Source: Areca catechu
Lineage: Eukaryota; Streptophyta; Magnoliopsida; Arecales; Arecaceae
Length of the DNA: 64,000 bases
Direction of reading: 5' to 3'
Assembly (NCBI GenBank): GCA_021397845.1
Contig: CM038049.1
Span: forward strand, 112,250,877-112,314,876
Within the stretch, counting starts at the first letter, position 1. Every line of letters starts with the position of its first letter. Under the pieces are notes generated by a model, which made no database searches, was not told where the DNA came from, and saw only the letters and a list, made by a program, of their open reading frames with translations. The translations under genes and the position numbers were made by a program. Below, in pieces: positions 54,772 to 64,000 of the stretch.

Positions 54772-56190
54772 ATGGCTGAATCCATGGACCCTTTTGATGC
54801 CAAATTTGATGCCTTTGGAGAAAGGTTAGCCCAAACCCTCAATCTTAAGTTTGAGCAAACCCTCAATCTTAGGCTTAAGAAAGCAAATACCTAGTTGACC
54901 CATAGGCTTAAGCAAGCAAATACCCAGTTGACCCATAGGCTTGAGCAATTAGATGCCTGACTAGGGACCATAGAGAAAACCCATGGGTGATAATCTGAGC
55001 CAGATCCTGAGTCCCCTCAACATAGGAGAGCCCCTCATTCTGACCCATACTATAATCCTGAACCTAGGAGGACCCCAAACCCTGATCCATACCTTGAGGC
55101 TGAACCTAGGAGAGACCATTGTCCTAACCCAATCCCTGAGGTTCATCCTAGAAGGCCCAATTAGGATTTTATAGACCAGGAGGACAGATCCTATAGACAT
55201 GTTAAGCTTGATGCCCCAACTTTTGATGGTTGTCTAGATCCTAAGGTCTATATAGATTGGGAGGGAGAGATGTATCAATATTTTGAGTGGTATGATATGA
55301 CGGAGGAGCGTAAGTTTAGGTTTGCTAAGCTTAAGTTGGTTCGGGAAGCCAGGTTACATTAGGCTAGTGTTGAGAGAACCCTTAATCTAGGAGGGCGTGA
55401 TCCTATAACCACCTAGTGGGCCATGAAGGGTAAGCTTAGGACAAGATACGTTCCAGCTTCATATCGTAGTGGTTTATTAGATCAATGGCAATGATTTAAT
55501 CAGGGTAACAAGAGTATAGATGAGTACATCGCAAAATTTGATGAGTATTCCATGCGATGTGATTTGAGGGAATCTGAGGATGTTGTCTTATCTCGGTTTA
55601 GGGCTAGACTGAGAGATGACATTAAGAAAGAGCTTTATATGAGAGAGGTTAGAGACCTGGACCATGCTTACCAGATTGCTAGGGATCATGAGCATTTTCA
55701 TAGAGGGCCTGTTTACCATAGACCTGTGCCCACTAGATATCCTAGTCAGTATCCAGGAGCTAGCCAGCCCCATCAGAGCTGACCCATGCCCAGCCGACCT
55801 AGCCCGAGTCGACCCGTCCTAGTCAGCCAGACCCGAATCGACCCAGTCCTAGTCAGTCAGGCCCGAGTCGACCCCAGCCTAGTAATCCTTTGACCCGTAA
55901 GGATGATCGAGAAAAATCTGTAGAGGTCAATAAGAGTTACACTCCCCAGAAGACCTGTTTTAGATGTAATAAACCAGGCCACTTTATGAGCCAATGTCCA
56001 GTTAATGCCTTACACCTAGGTGAACTGCAAGAAGAAGAGCCTAAATCCGTAGTCGAACCTGAGGGAGAAGTTTATGAGACTGATGATCAGTTAATAGATG
56101 AGTATGAAGGTGATGAGGAGGAACCTGAGCCTGAGAACCAATTAGGAGTGGTTAGGTGCATCTTAACCCAAATCCCAGTTAAGGAAGATT
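54772..56190 (+). pseudogene. gag: gag of element G
   Basis: ATG 54772 starts MAESMDPFDAKFDAFGERL, then two to three tandem copies of a repeat ending LTHRLKQANTQ (54840-54960), an acidic and Pro-rich linker, capsid blocks APTFDGCLDPKVYIDW, QYFEWYDM, FRFAKLKLVREARL, YIAKFDEYSMRC and LSRFRARLRDD, a Pro/Ser/Arg repeat near 55790-55880, and the zinc knuckle CFRCNKPGHFMSQC (55956-55997). Stops at expected Trp, Gln and Arg codons break it (for example 54892, 55361, 55417). Confidence 0.87.
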
Positions 56191-57390
56191 AGCGTAGGAC
56201 TAGCATCCTATAAACTTTTGTTAAGATAGGGGGTAAGGTTCTTAAGATCATGATAGATAGTGGGAGTTGTGTTAATGCCATCTCTGCCAAGATAGTTAAA
56301 TCTTTAGGATTGACCACAGTTCCCCATCCTAGCCCGTACAAAGTTTCTTGGATAGATTCTACCTCCATACAGATTCAAGTTAGGCGCCAAATCATAATTA
56401 GATTGCAAACCTATGAAAAAAAGATTTGGTGTGATGTCATCCCCATGGAAGTAAGTAGTATTATTGTAGGTCGACCTTGGCTTTTTGATCATGATGTAAC
56501 CCTGTATGGTCGAACCAATGTTTGTGCTTTTAATTACCATGGGAATAAGTTTGTGATCAATCCAGCTCCCCCTAGAGACCTAGTTAAGAGGGATTTTAGT
56601 AGCCTTAATGACAAGAAACCTGGAGTTAATTTGATTAAGGCTTGGGAGTTAGAAAAGGAGATTGCTGAGGGTAATCCTGTTTGGATCTTGACCTCCAAGG
56701 AAATACTCGAGCCAACCCAAAAGGAACACCCTAAAGAAACTGTTGAAGCTCTGAAAGAATTTGAGGATGTCTTTCCTAAGGATTTACCTGATCAACACCA
56801 CCCCTTAGAGACATCCAGCATGCAATAGACTTAGTTCCAGGAGCCACTTTACCAAACCTTCCTCACTATAGACTGAATCCCAGTGAGCATCAAAAAATTA
56901 CAGAAATAAGTGGGAGAATCGCTTAGGAAGGGTTTCATTAGGGAGAGCTTGAGTCCATGTGCAGTCCCTGCTCTACTGACCCCTAAGAAGGATGGTACCT
57001 GGAGGATGTGTGTAGATAGTAGAGCTATCAAAAAGATAACTGTGAAGTATAGGTTTTCCATCCCCTGATTGGATGATATGTTAGACATGATGGCCGGAGC
57101 CAGAGTTTTCTCCATGATAGACCTTAAGAGCGGCTATCATCAGGTTAGGATTAGACCTGGGGATGAGTGGAAAACTGCTTTCAAGACTAAGGATGGCCTG
57201 TTTGAGTGGGTTGTAATGCCTTTCGGACTCTCCAATGCACCAAGTACTTTTATGAGGATTATGATCCAAGTCCTGAAAGAGTTTACAGGAAAATTCGTTG
57301 TGGTCTACTTTGATGATATTCTGATTTATAGCAGGACTAAGAATGACCACCTTAGTCATCTAAGACTAGTATGCCAGACAGACCATTAGG
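56191..57390 (+). pseudogene. pol: Protease and reverse transcriptase of element G
   Basis: Protease active site MIDSGSCVNAIS (from 56250), GRPWLFDHDVTLYGRTNV, then GVNLIKAWELEKEIAEG and FEDVFPKDLPDQ. After a frameshift near 56800 the RT continues LPNLPHYRLNPSEH, LTPKKDGTWRMCVDS, FSMIDLKSGYHQVRI, MPFGLSNAPSTFMRI and YFDD at 57306-57317. Closely similar to A throughout. Confidence 0.87.
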
Positions 57391-58088
57391 GAGAATAGCC
57401 TTTATGCCAACTTTAAGAAGTGTGATTTCATGACACATAGGGTTTTCTTCCTAGGTTTTGTTGTCACCCCTGAGGGAGTTTCTGCAGATCTTGAAAAGGT
57501 TAGGGTAATGTTGAGTGGCCTACACCCTCTAGTGTCCACGATGTGCATAATTTCCATGGCCTAGCAATCTTTTACGGGAGATTTATTAGGGGTTTTAGTA
57601 CAGTCATCGCACCTATCACCGATTGCATTAGGAAGGGTACATTTGAGTGGACCAAAGCAGCTGATAAGGCCTTCCTATAGCTTAAGAAAAAGATGACCCA
57701 TGCACCCATCCTTAGATTACCTGACTTCACTAAGGTGTTTGAGGTCGCTTGCGATACCTCGGGAGTAGGAATAGATGGGGTACTAAGTCAAGAGAATTAC
57801 CCTGTAGCCTTTTTTAGTGAAAAGCTGAATAAGGCTAAACTTAAGTACTCTACCTATGACAAGGAATTTTATGCGGTAGTCCAGGCCCTTAGATATTGGA
57901 GACATTACTTACTACCACAGGAGTTTATCTTATTTTTTGACCATGAGGCACTCCGATTCCTGAACTCCTAAAAGAAATTGAACCCACGGCACGGTAAATG
58001 GATTGAGTACATTTAGGCTTACACTTTTATCCTGAAGCACTATGCCGGCACTGAAAATAAGGTAGCAGATGCCCTAAGCCATAGGTCT
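57391..58088 (+). pseudogene. pol: RT connection and RNase H of element G
   Basis: RNase H blocks ACDTSGVGIDGVLSQ, YPVAFFSEKLNKAK, KEFYAVVQALRYWRHYL and DHEALRFLNS are in frame (57693-57971). ADALSH is recognisable near 58070. Stops occur near 57680 and 57971. Confidence 0.83.
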
Positions 58089-58876
58089 TTGCTGTTAGGA
58101 TCAGTTAGCACCCAAGTCATAGGGTTTGATAGGTTAAAGGATGAATATGAAACCTGCCCAGAGTTTGGAGACATTTACCAGACCCTCAGGCTAGGACCAT
58201 CCAGTACCCATAGTGAGTATACTATTCAGGATGGCTACCTTTTCCAGAACAATCGACTCTGCATACCTAAAACTTTCCTTAGAGAATTCCTAATTTGGGA
58301 AACCCATGCTGGAGGTTTAGCTGGTCATTTTGGTAGAAATAAGACGATCTTAGCAATAGAGGACTATTTCTTTTGGCCAGGATTGAAAAGGCACGTTGCA
58401 AGATTGTAGCCAGATGTAGAATTTGTGCTATTGCAAAATAGCAAAAGCAAAACACTGGTCTTTACACACCTTTACCAGTGCTTGATTGCCCTTGGAAGGA
58501 CCTAAGTATGGACTTCGTGTTAGGATTACTTAAGACTCAGAAGAGACATGATTCTATCTTTGTAGTGATCGATAGGTTCTTTAAGATGGCTCACTTCATC
58601 CCCTGTTCCCAGACCTTTGATGCGTCTAGAGTAGCCAAGCTTTTCTTAGATCATGTGGTTAAACTCCATGGCCTACCCAAGACCATCATATATGATAGGG
58701 ATGTTAGGTTCATCAGTTATTTCTGGAAGTCATTATGGCACCTGTTAGGGACCAAGCTTAAGTTTTCTATAGCCTACCACCCTCAAACAGATGGCCAAAC
58801 TGAAGTGGTGAACCATAGTTTAGGAAACCTCCTTAGATGCCTGGTAGGTGAACATGTTGAAACTTAGGATCTATTA
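58089..58876 (+). pseudogene. pol: Integrase core of element G
   Basis: THAGGLAGHFGRNKTI and FFWPGLKRHVA precede a one-base disruption near 58408. The core then has Asp in SMDFVLGL (58511), Asp in IIYDRDVRF (58694) and Glu in DGQTEVVN (58802), with 35 residues between the last two, so the DD35E triad is intact. A TAG follows at 58866 where Trp is expected. Confidence 0.87.
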
Positions 58877-59643
58877 TTGCCTAGAGCAGAGTTTGCCTAC
58901 AACAGTTCAGTAAATAGGACAATGGGTAAGAGTCCTTTTGAGATAGTCCATGGGTACAAGCCTAATCGCCCCATTGATCTGATTCCTTTATCTATTCCTA
59001 CACGAGTCTCAGAGTCTGCAGAGTCATTTGCACAGCATATTAGAGACTTGCACAAGGACATTAGCCAAAAGATAAACATAAGCAATGAAACTTATAAAAA
59101 AATAGTTAATTCCCGAAGAAGGATCAAGGAATTTGATGTAGGGGATTCTGTCATGATTAGGCTTAGGCCTGAGCGGTTCTCACCTGGGATCGTTCAGAAG
59201 CTTCATGCTCATAGAGCCAGACCTTTTAAAGTGTTAAAGAAGGTTGGATCAAATGCCTATGTGTTAGACTTGCCTTTGGATATGGGCATTAGTTCTACCT
59301 TCAATATTACAGACTTGGTTGAGTACAGGGAACCAGCAACGATGCCCAGTGAAGCTTTTGGACCTATCCCTTCTATTGAGAGTGATCCTTACTCAGAGTA
59401 TCCACCAATTAATTGGCCTGAGAGAGGAGAACAGATTGAGCGTATCCTGGACGATCAAGCCATTACAACCCGAGGCCGCGGTTATCAACGCTTCCTGGTC
59501 CGATGGAAAGGCCAGCCAGAGTCGGACGATTCATGGATTTCTCGAGAGGACTTGCAATGCCTTAACCCAGACCTTCTCGAGAGATATGTGAGCCAGTATG
59601 ATCTTCACTCAACAGGGTCGAGTTCCTCCCACCCCGGGAGAAT
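58877..59643 (+). pseudogene. pol: Integrase tail and chromodomain of element G
   Basis: One long open frame: AEFAYNSSVNRTMGKSPFEI, NRPIDLIPLSIPTRVSESAE, RIKEFDVGDSVMIRLRPERF, NAYVLDLPLDMGIS and TFNITDLVEYREP, an acidic Pro-rich linker, then the chromodomain (about residues 195-250: RILDDQAITTRGRGYQRFLV, RWKGQPESDDSW, SREDLQCLNPDLLERY). It ends at the polypurine tract CCGGGAGAAT. The frame runs on into the LTR only by chance. Confidence 0.87.
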
Positions 59644-60912
59644 TGGTGCGGACACCAAAGGCACTAGAATAAGGCAGAGGCTTCTCAACCCTCTGTGGAT
59701 CACTTAAATGATATTCGAGTCCACTGTAATAAAGCTTAGTCCAGCTAAGTTGTTTTATTTGAGTCCTGTAATTAGTCAGCTCATGTTGAGCTAGTTCAGT
59801 TCAGTATTAGTCAGCTCATGTCGAGCTAATTTTATTTTTTTGAGTCCTGTCCAAGCATATCGAAGACTCAAGACCACATCATACAAGTGAAGACCAAGTC
59901 CAACCTGATTGAAGACATGGAAGTTGAGCCCAAGTCCAACCCAACTTGAAGACTTGATTGAAGATCCCAAGAGGAGAAAATCAAAACAAGCACAAACCTG
60001 AAGCCCTGAACCAGCCGGAAGGAAATTGGGCCAACCCAGGCCCAGGAGGGAATTAGGGTGCCATCTCTTATGGTGACCCTCTTCTTGGTCTACCATTTAA
60101 GGTCACCCCCTTGGCCGACCAAGACAAGGAGAGGGAGTCCAAGTGCTTTAGGGATTTCTACCTATGTTACCTTATACTCCTAGTTAGGGTTTGAAAGGGA
60201 GAAGGAGTCCTATGTAAAGTCTAAAGTACCCTTACTTGGGACCCAAGGTTAAGGGTCTATTTAAAGGACCCTAGTCTCTTGTATGAAACTTGATTTTGAT
60301 ATGAAATAAACCTTGAGTTCTTATATTGCTTTGTGTGATTACCCTGCTGTGTGCATAAAGGGGTTTGAGAGTTCTTCTTCCCGGTGTTTGCAACCATCTT
60401 CCTTCCGCCAACCATCCTTCCAGCCCCCTCCAAAACTTTCTTCTCTTTTCTATTTTCTTTTATTTTCTTGATTTTCTCCGAGTTTTCTAACCCCTGACAG
60501 GTCGTTTGTAGGTTCCCATGTTTCTACGAATCCAACGACTCCAGCCAAGCCTCAATCGGACCACCGAGCAGAAAGCAGGGTATCCGCGGGTCTTTGGCTC
60601 GGTTTTCCAGGCCGCATCTGTCGAGGAACGAGAGATCTCTTCGCTGTGATCTTTACTGGGCACTTCAGACATTGTCAGGTACACCCCCTCTACCTCCAGT
60701 AATTATATTGTAGGAGAACTTGCCCTAACCAAGGCTTCTCAGCCTCGACGATCATTCGTTAATACTTTTCTAGGTTCTAATCTGCATGCTTGACTTCAAA
60801 ATTTCATACATAATTCCCTACAAGTAATTTTGATCTGAAATTTGGGAATTAATCACCTAACCCCACATATAAAACATACAAAAATAATTGCATGCATATT
60901 AGTCCCGCATCA
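59644..60912 (+). repeat. 3' LTR of element G
   Basis: 1269 bp partner of 28319-29576, ending CCCGCATCA, followed by the TSD AGATA at 60913-60917. Confidence 0.9.
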
Positions 60913-60917
60913 AGATA

Positions 60918-61792
60918 GGTACCCTTGAAGAAAGTTTCAGATTAACTAAGTTTCGCATCATTAGATTTCAGCATCATTAAAATTCTGCATCATGTCTAAC
61001 CCGGTACATAGTTTGTTATTTTAATTATTTTTTCATGTAACAAACTCAGAAACCACTAGTTCTTATTTTGCTAAATTTTGCATAGTTGGTAGTATTTTTC
61101 TAAATTTTCTCAGATTTTATTTCAGTCTGTAGATTTTCTACATGCCTGATTATTATCTAAGAATAGATCCATCCTGAAATTCCAGCAAGTCCAATTTCAG
61201 CACATTCATAGTTTAATTTTTGAACTTTGGTTCATTTCATTTAATTTTCAGCAACTCATATTTCTGCCCATACATATCAAAGCACAAAAAAACTTTAGTT
61301 CATCTCATTAGACATCATGTGTATGCCATCATATGCATAATTGACTCAAGGGCGACAATATCATAAGATAAGGGAAAGTGGTCATTACCTTTTCCTTGGC
61401 CCAAAAACAACCACCCTTGCATGTCAAACCTAAGCCTAATAGCTTAGGGACATCAGCGAGTTGGGTTTAACCATTATGGGAAGACTAGTGCATACAACCA
61501 TGTAATTAGTACTGGGAAGCTGGTATCTAAGGCAAGAGATCTAGTGTCAAACGACCTAAGTGGTGTTGTGGTTCCTTAATTAGGTCCTTGCAAAAGCAAG
61601 GGGGGCCTCCCACACTCCCATCTCTTACTTGGCAAGTGAAAGGGCTAGTTATTGTGCTGTGTGTCATCTGAGTTAACCCATTCTGTTTGAACTCCTAGGT
61701 CTAGCAAAACCATAGCACCTCTCTTTGTGTGTTGCATGTCTACTAGGTTAGGAGTCCCGTATCACCCTCACCACTATCAGTCAGGTGAACCC
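60918..61792 (+). other. 5' leader of element F, continued
   Basis: Resumes the leader interrupted at 28318. From about 61247 it is co-linear with the leader of C. The shared leader block is at about 61350-61460, with a TTACTTGGCAAGTG copy near 61626. No gene is seen. Confidence 0.65.
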
Positions 61793-62371
61793 ATGGAGAA
61801 CAACCTCAAGAATCAACTTAGGCTCATCACGAGCAGGTTGCCAAGTTAACCAAAGAGCTAATAGATTTGAAATAAGGATAGGAACCCTGGAGAGGACCCA
61901 GGAACCTCACACTAAACCAGAGTTTGAATCGCCTCTCCACCCTAGGAGATTCTCTCAACATGATCCCTCCTTAAAGGCTAAGCCCAGAAGAGTCCCACAC
62001 CCTAACCCATCCCAAGAGGTTTATCTTAGGAGACCCAATCAGGAGTTCATGGTCCAGGTTAAAAGAGGATCTACTAGCCTAAAGGAAAGTGAGCCAGGAG
62101 TTAACCTGATCAAGGCCAAGGTGTTAGAGAAGGAGATTACTAAGGGAACCCCTGCCACTAAAAAGATTCATGAACCAACCCAAAGAGAACACCCTCAAAA
62201 AGTAGTTGAAGCTCTGAAAGAATTTGAGGATGTATTTCCCGATGAGTTACCTAATCAACTACCACTCGTTAGGGACATTCAGCATGCTTTAAGCTTGGTC
62301 CTAAGATCCTCATTACCAAACCTTCCTCACTATGGGGTGAACCCCAACGAGCCCCAAGAAATATAGAAACA
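61793..62371 (+). pseudogene. gag: gag N-terminus fused to pre-RT linker in element F
   Basis: ATG 61793 starts MENNLKNQLRLIT; a one-base deletion then shifts the frame, but the other frame is open from 61785 to 62366. It runs through EFESPLHPRRFSQHDP, RRPNQEFMVQVKRG and directly into GVNLIKAKVLEKEI, FEDVFPDELPNQLP and SLPNLPHYGVNP. The junction at 62052-62058 (GTCCAGG, GACCAGG in C) joins gag codon about 85 to the pol linker in frame, deleting the rest of gag and protease. It ends just before the RT core. Confidence 0.75.
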
Positions 62372-62755
62372 AGTGAACCATATGACACCCATAGATCAAT
62401 GTTCAAATCTTAAGGCCATCTCGAGTAACCAAGGTCTGTTTCATGCTTCCAATAGATTGTCCCAAGGCTCCGATTCCTATTTCCTGTCATACCCTAAGGC
62501 TTCCAATGTTCCCTAAACTTTCAAATTACACTATGTTGAGGTCGTTTGATTGCACCAGTTCTTTGAGTATGTTAGGTTTGTGACCTACTTTTGATGGCAT
62601 TTGCTAGGAATCCATTGTAAATTTTTCTGTGCATGCCAAACCAGCATCAAACCTAGAGAGTCTATAGTCTGTTAGGTTTTGGCCCAAAGAGTCTAATAAA
62701 ATTTCTCTCAATAAGAATGCATAGTTGAGTCTGCATTTGTTAGGTATCAGTATGA
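62372..62755 (+). other. Pol-replacing spacer of element F
   Basis: Collinear with 25494-25870 of C. No open frame of note; stops in all frames. Confidence 0.5.
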
Positions 62756-63381
62756 GTCTCAGAATTCACAGAGTCATTTGCATAGCATGCATAAGGAGAT
62801 TAGCCAAAAAATTAATCTAGTAATAATACATACAAGAAATTGGCTGATTCCCGAAATTGAGCCAAAGAATTTGACATAGGGGATTCTATAACAATTAGTC
62901 CTAGGCCCGAATGGTTTCCACTAGGGATCATTAAAAAACTTCATGCTCGTGGAGCTGGTATGTTTAAAATGATAAGGAGAGTTGGCCCTAATGCCTATGT
63001 GCTTGAGCTTCCCTCGAATTTTGGCATTATCTCGACTTTCAATGTCTCAGACATAGTCGAGTATAGGGAGCCGGCAATGATACCCAGCGAGCCATTTAGG
63101 CCTGACCTATCCTTAGAGAGTGAACCCGACCCTTGGTGTCCACATGCAATTTTACCTGAGAGAGGAAAATGGATATAGCATGTCCTGGATGATCAAGATA
63201 CCACAACCCGGGGCAAAGGCTATCAGCATTACTTGGTCTGTTGGCAAGGCCGACCGGAGTCTGATGATTCATAGATTACCCGAGAGGACTTGCAGTGCCT
63301 CGACCCCGACCTTCTTAAAAAATACCAAAGCTAAGTCAAACCTTACACGATAGGGTCGAGTTCCTCCCATCCCGGGAGAAT
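62756..63381 (+). pseudogene. pol: Integrase tail and chromodomain of element F
   Basis: HKEISQKI, WFPLGIIKKLHARGAG, GPNAYVLELPSNFGII and TFNVSDIVEYREPAM are followed by an acidic linker. A TAG lies at 63176. Beyond it DDQDTTTRGKGYQ, YLVCWQG, SDDS, a stop at W, and ITREDLQCLDPDL are readable. The polypurine tract CCGGGAGAAT adjoins the LTR. Confidence 0.78.
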
Positions 63382-64000
63382 TGGTGCGGGCACCAGGATT
63401 AGGCAGAGGCTCCTCAACCCTTTATGGATCTCTGATTAGGGTTTTAATCTTTTGGATCCTGTAATAAGGTTAAAGCCTGAATAATTTACTTTTGAATCAT
63501 GTGATTAGTATCTAGTTGATTTCAATTCTTGGTTTAGTCTTGTAATTTGGTCAATTTGGTCAAGTTAGGGTCAATTGATTCTGTAATTAGCCAAGTTGGT
63601 CCATATGCTCAAGTTAATTTGAAGATGGGCTCAAACTAGTTCAAAGATGGGTTCATAAGTAGGTAATCAAGTCAAGCCCAATTGAAGATGAGTCAAGCCA
63701 CACCTCTCCTCCATGCCAAGTAGGAGTGCTAACTCATGGAGTGCCACATCATCAATGCCACATGGCATGGGAGGCACCACTTCAGCTCATGGAGTACCAA
63801 ATCATCAATGCCACAGGGCATGGGAGGCGCCACTTCAGCTCATGGAGTACCACATCATCAATGCCACAGGGCATGGGAGGTGTCACTTCATCAAATTCAA
63901 ACTCCATGAAGAAATTCAAATTCAAACTTCATGAAGAAACTCAACACTCCAAGTTTCATGAAGAAATTCAAATTCAAACTCCATGAAGAAATTCAACACT
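63382..64000 (+). repeat. 3' LTR of element F, cut by the window end
   Basis: First 619 bp, from TGGTGCGGGC. It aligns with 26501-27060. Three copies of the 53-bp repeat (63733, 63786, 63839) replace two in the partner. Confidence 0.85.

Larger units (their letters stand above)
28319..60912 (+). mobile_element. Element G: chromovirus carrying a nested copia element
   Basis: The LTRs 28319-29576 and 59644-60912 are flanked by the TSD AGATA (28314-28318 and 60913-60917). Once the nested H (30251-54506) is removed, G is about 8.3 kb with gag, protease, RT, RNase H, integrase and chromodomain in order. Stops and frameshifts make it defective, but every catalytic motif examined (DSG, YFDD, DD35E) is still readable, so it is less decayed than A in the integrase. 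Confidence 0.92.
26501..64000 (+). mobile_element. Element F: internally deleted chromovirus, split by G and cut by the window end
   Basis: F comprises the 5' LTR 26501-28101, leader 28102-28318, then (after element G and its TSD) 60918-63381 and the 3' LTR from 63382. It has the same internal structure as C. There is no TSD to its left: its 5' LTR directly follows the polypurine tract of C, so C and F share this LTR. Confidence 0.8.

Overview
This is repeat-rich nuclear DNA from a flowering plant. I find no host gene, rRNA or tRNA gene: essentially the whole window is nested LTR retrotransposons. Plant origin is shown by chromodomain-bearing Ty3/gypsy elements (chromoviruses), Tat-type gypsy elements with two RNase H domains, a SIRE/Maximus-like Ty1/copia element, and initiator-tRNA-Met primer sites (TGGTATCAGAGC). 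I cannot name the species. Element letters (A-K) are mine. Most boundaries rest on LTR pairs plus exact 5-bp target-site duplications (TSDs).

Left block (1-15347). The oldest piece is a minus-strand Tat-type fragment (290-461 and 6491-7468). It is split by minus-strand element E (462-6490, TSD CCTAG) and cut at 289 by the LTR end of element K, which begins outside the window. At 7469 it is interrupted by a minus-strand LTR (D), which is itself split by plus-strand element B (7530-13817, TSD AATGA). E and B are internally deleted chromoviruses. They keep LTRs, primer site, the start of gag and the C-terminal integrase tail/chromodomain, but a spacer replaces protease, RT, RNase H and the integrase core.

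Middle (15340-28318). The deleted chromovirus C lost its 5' end at an inverted junction with D. C carries the full-length but mutated chromovirus A (16196-25189, TSD ACTAG). After C's internal region comes a single LTR (26501-28101) that also serves as the 5' LTR of the next element, F, so C and F form a tandem array.

Right block (26501-64000) is a four-level nest. F contains chromovirus G (28319-60912, TSD AGATA). G contains copia element H (30251-54506, TSD ACGGT). H contains the GC-rich Tat-type element J (32296-45224, minus strand, TSD GAACC). H carries an extra env-like ORF after pol. J carries a tandem repeat and an antisense three-exon ORF between pol and its 3' LTR. After G ends, F resumes (60918-63381) and its 3' LTR runs off the window.

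All polyproteins carry stops or frameshifts, so these are relics, although C, E, B and F probably once used proteins of A/G-like relatives in trans. The most unusual material is the set of non-autonomous chromoviruses. They share a pol-replacing spacer and a conserved leader block. C/F also carries an in-frame deletion that can be placed between two 7-bp repeats.
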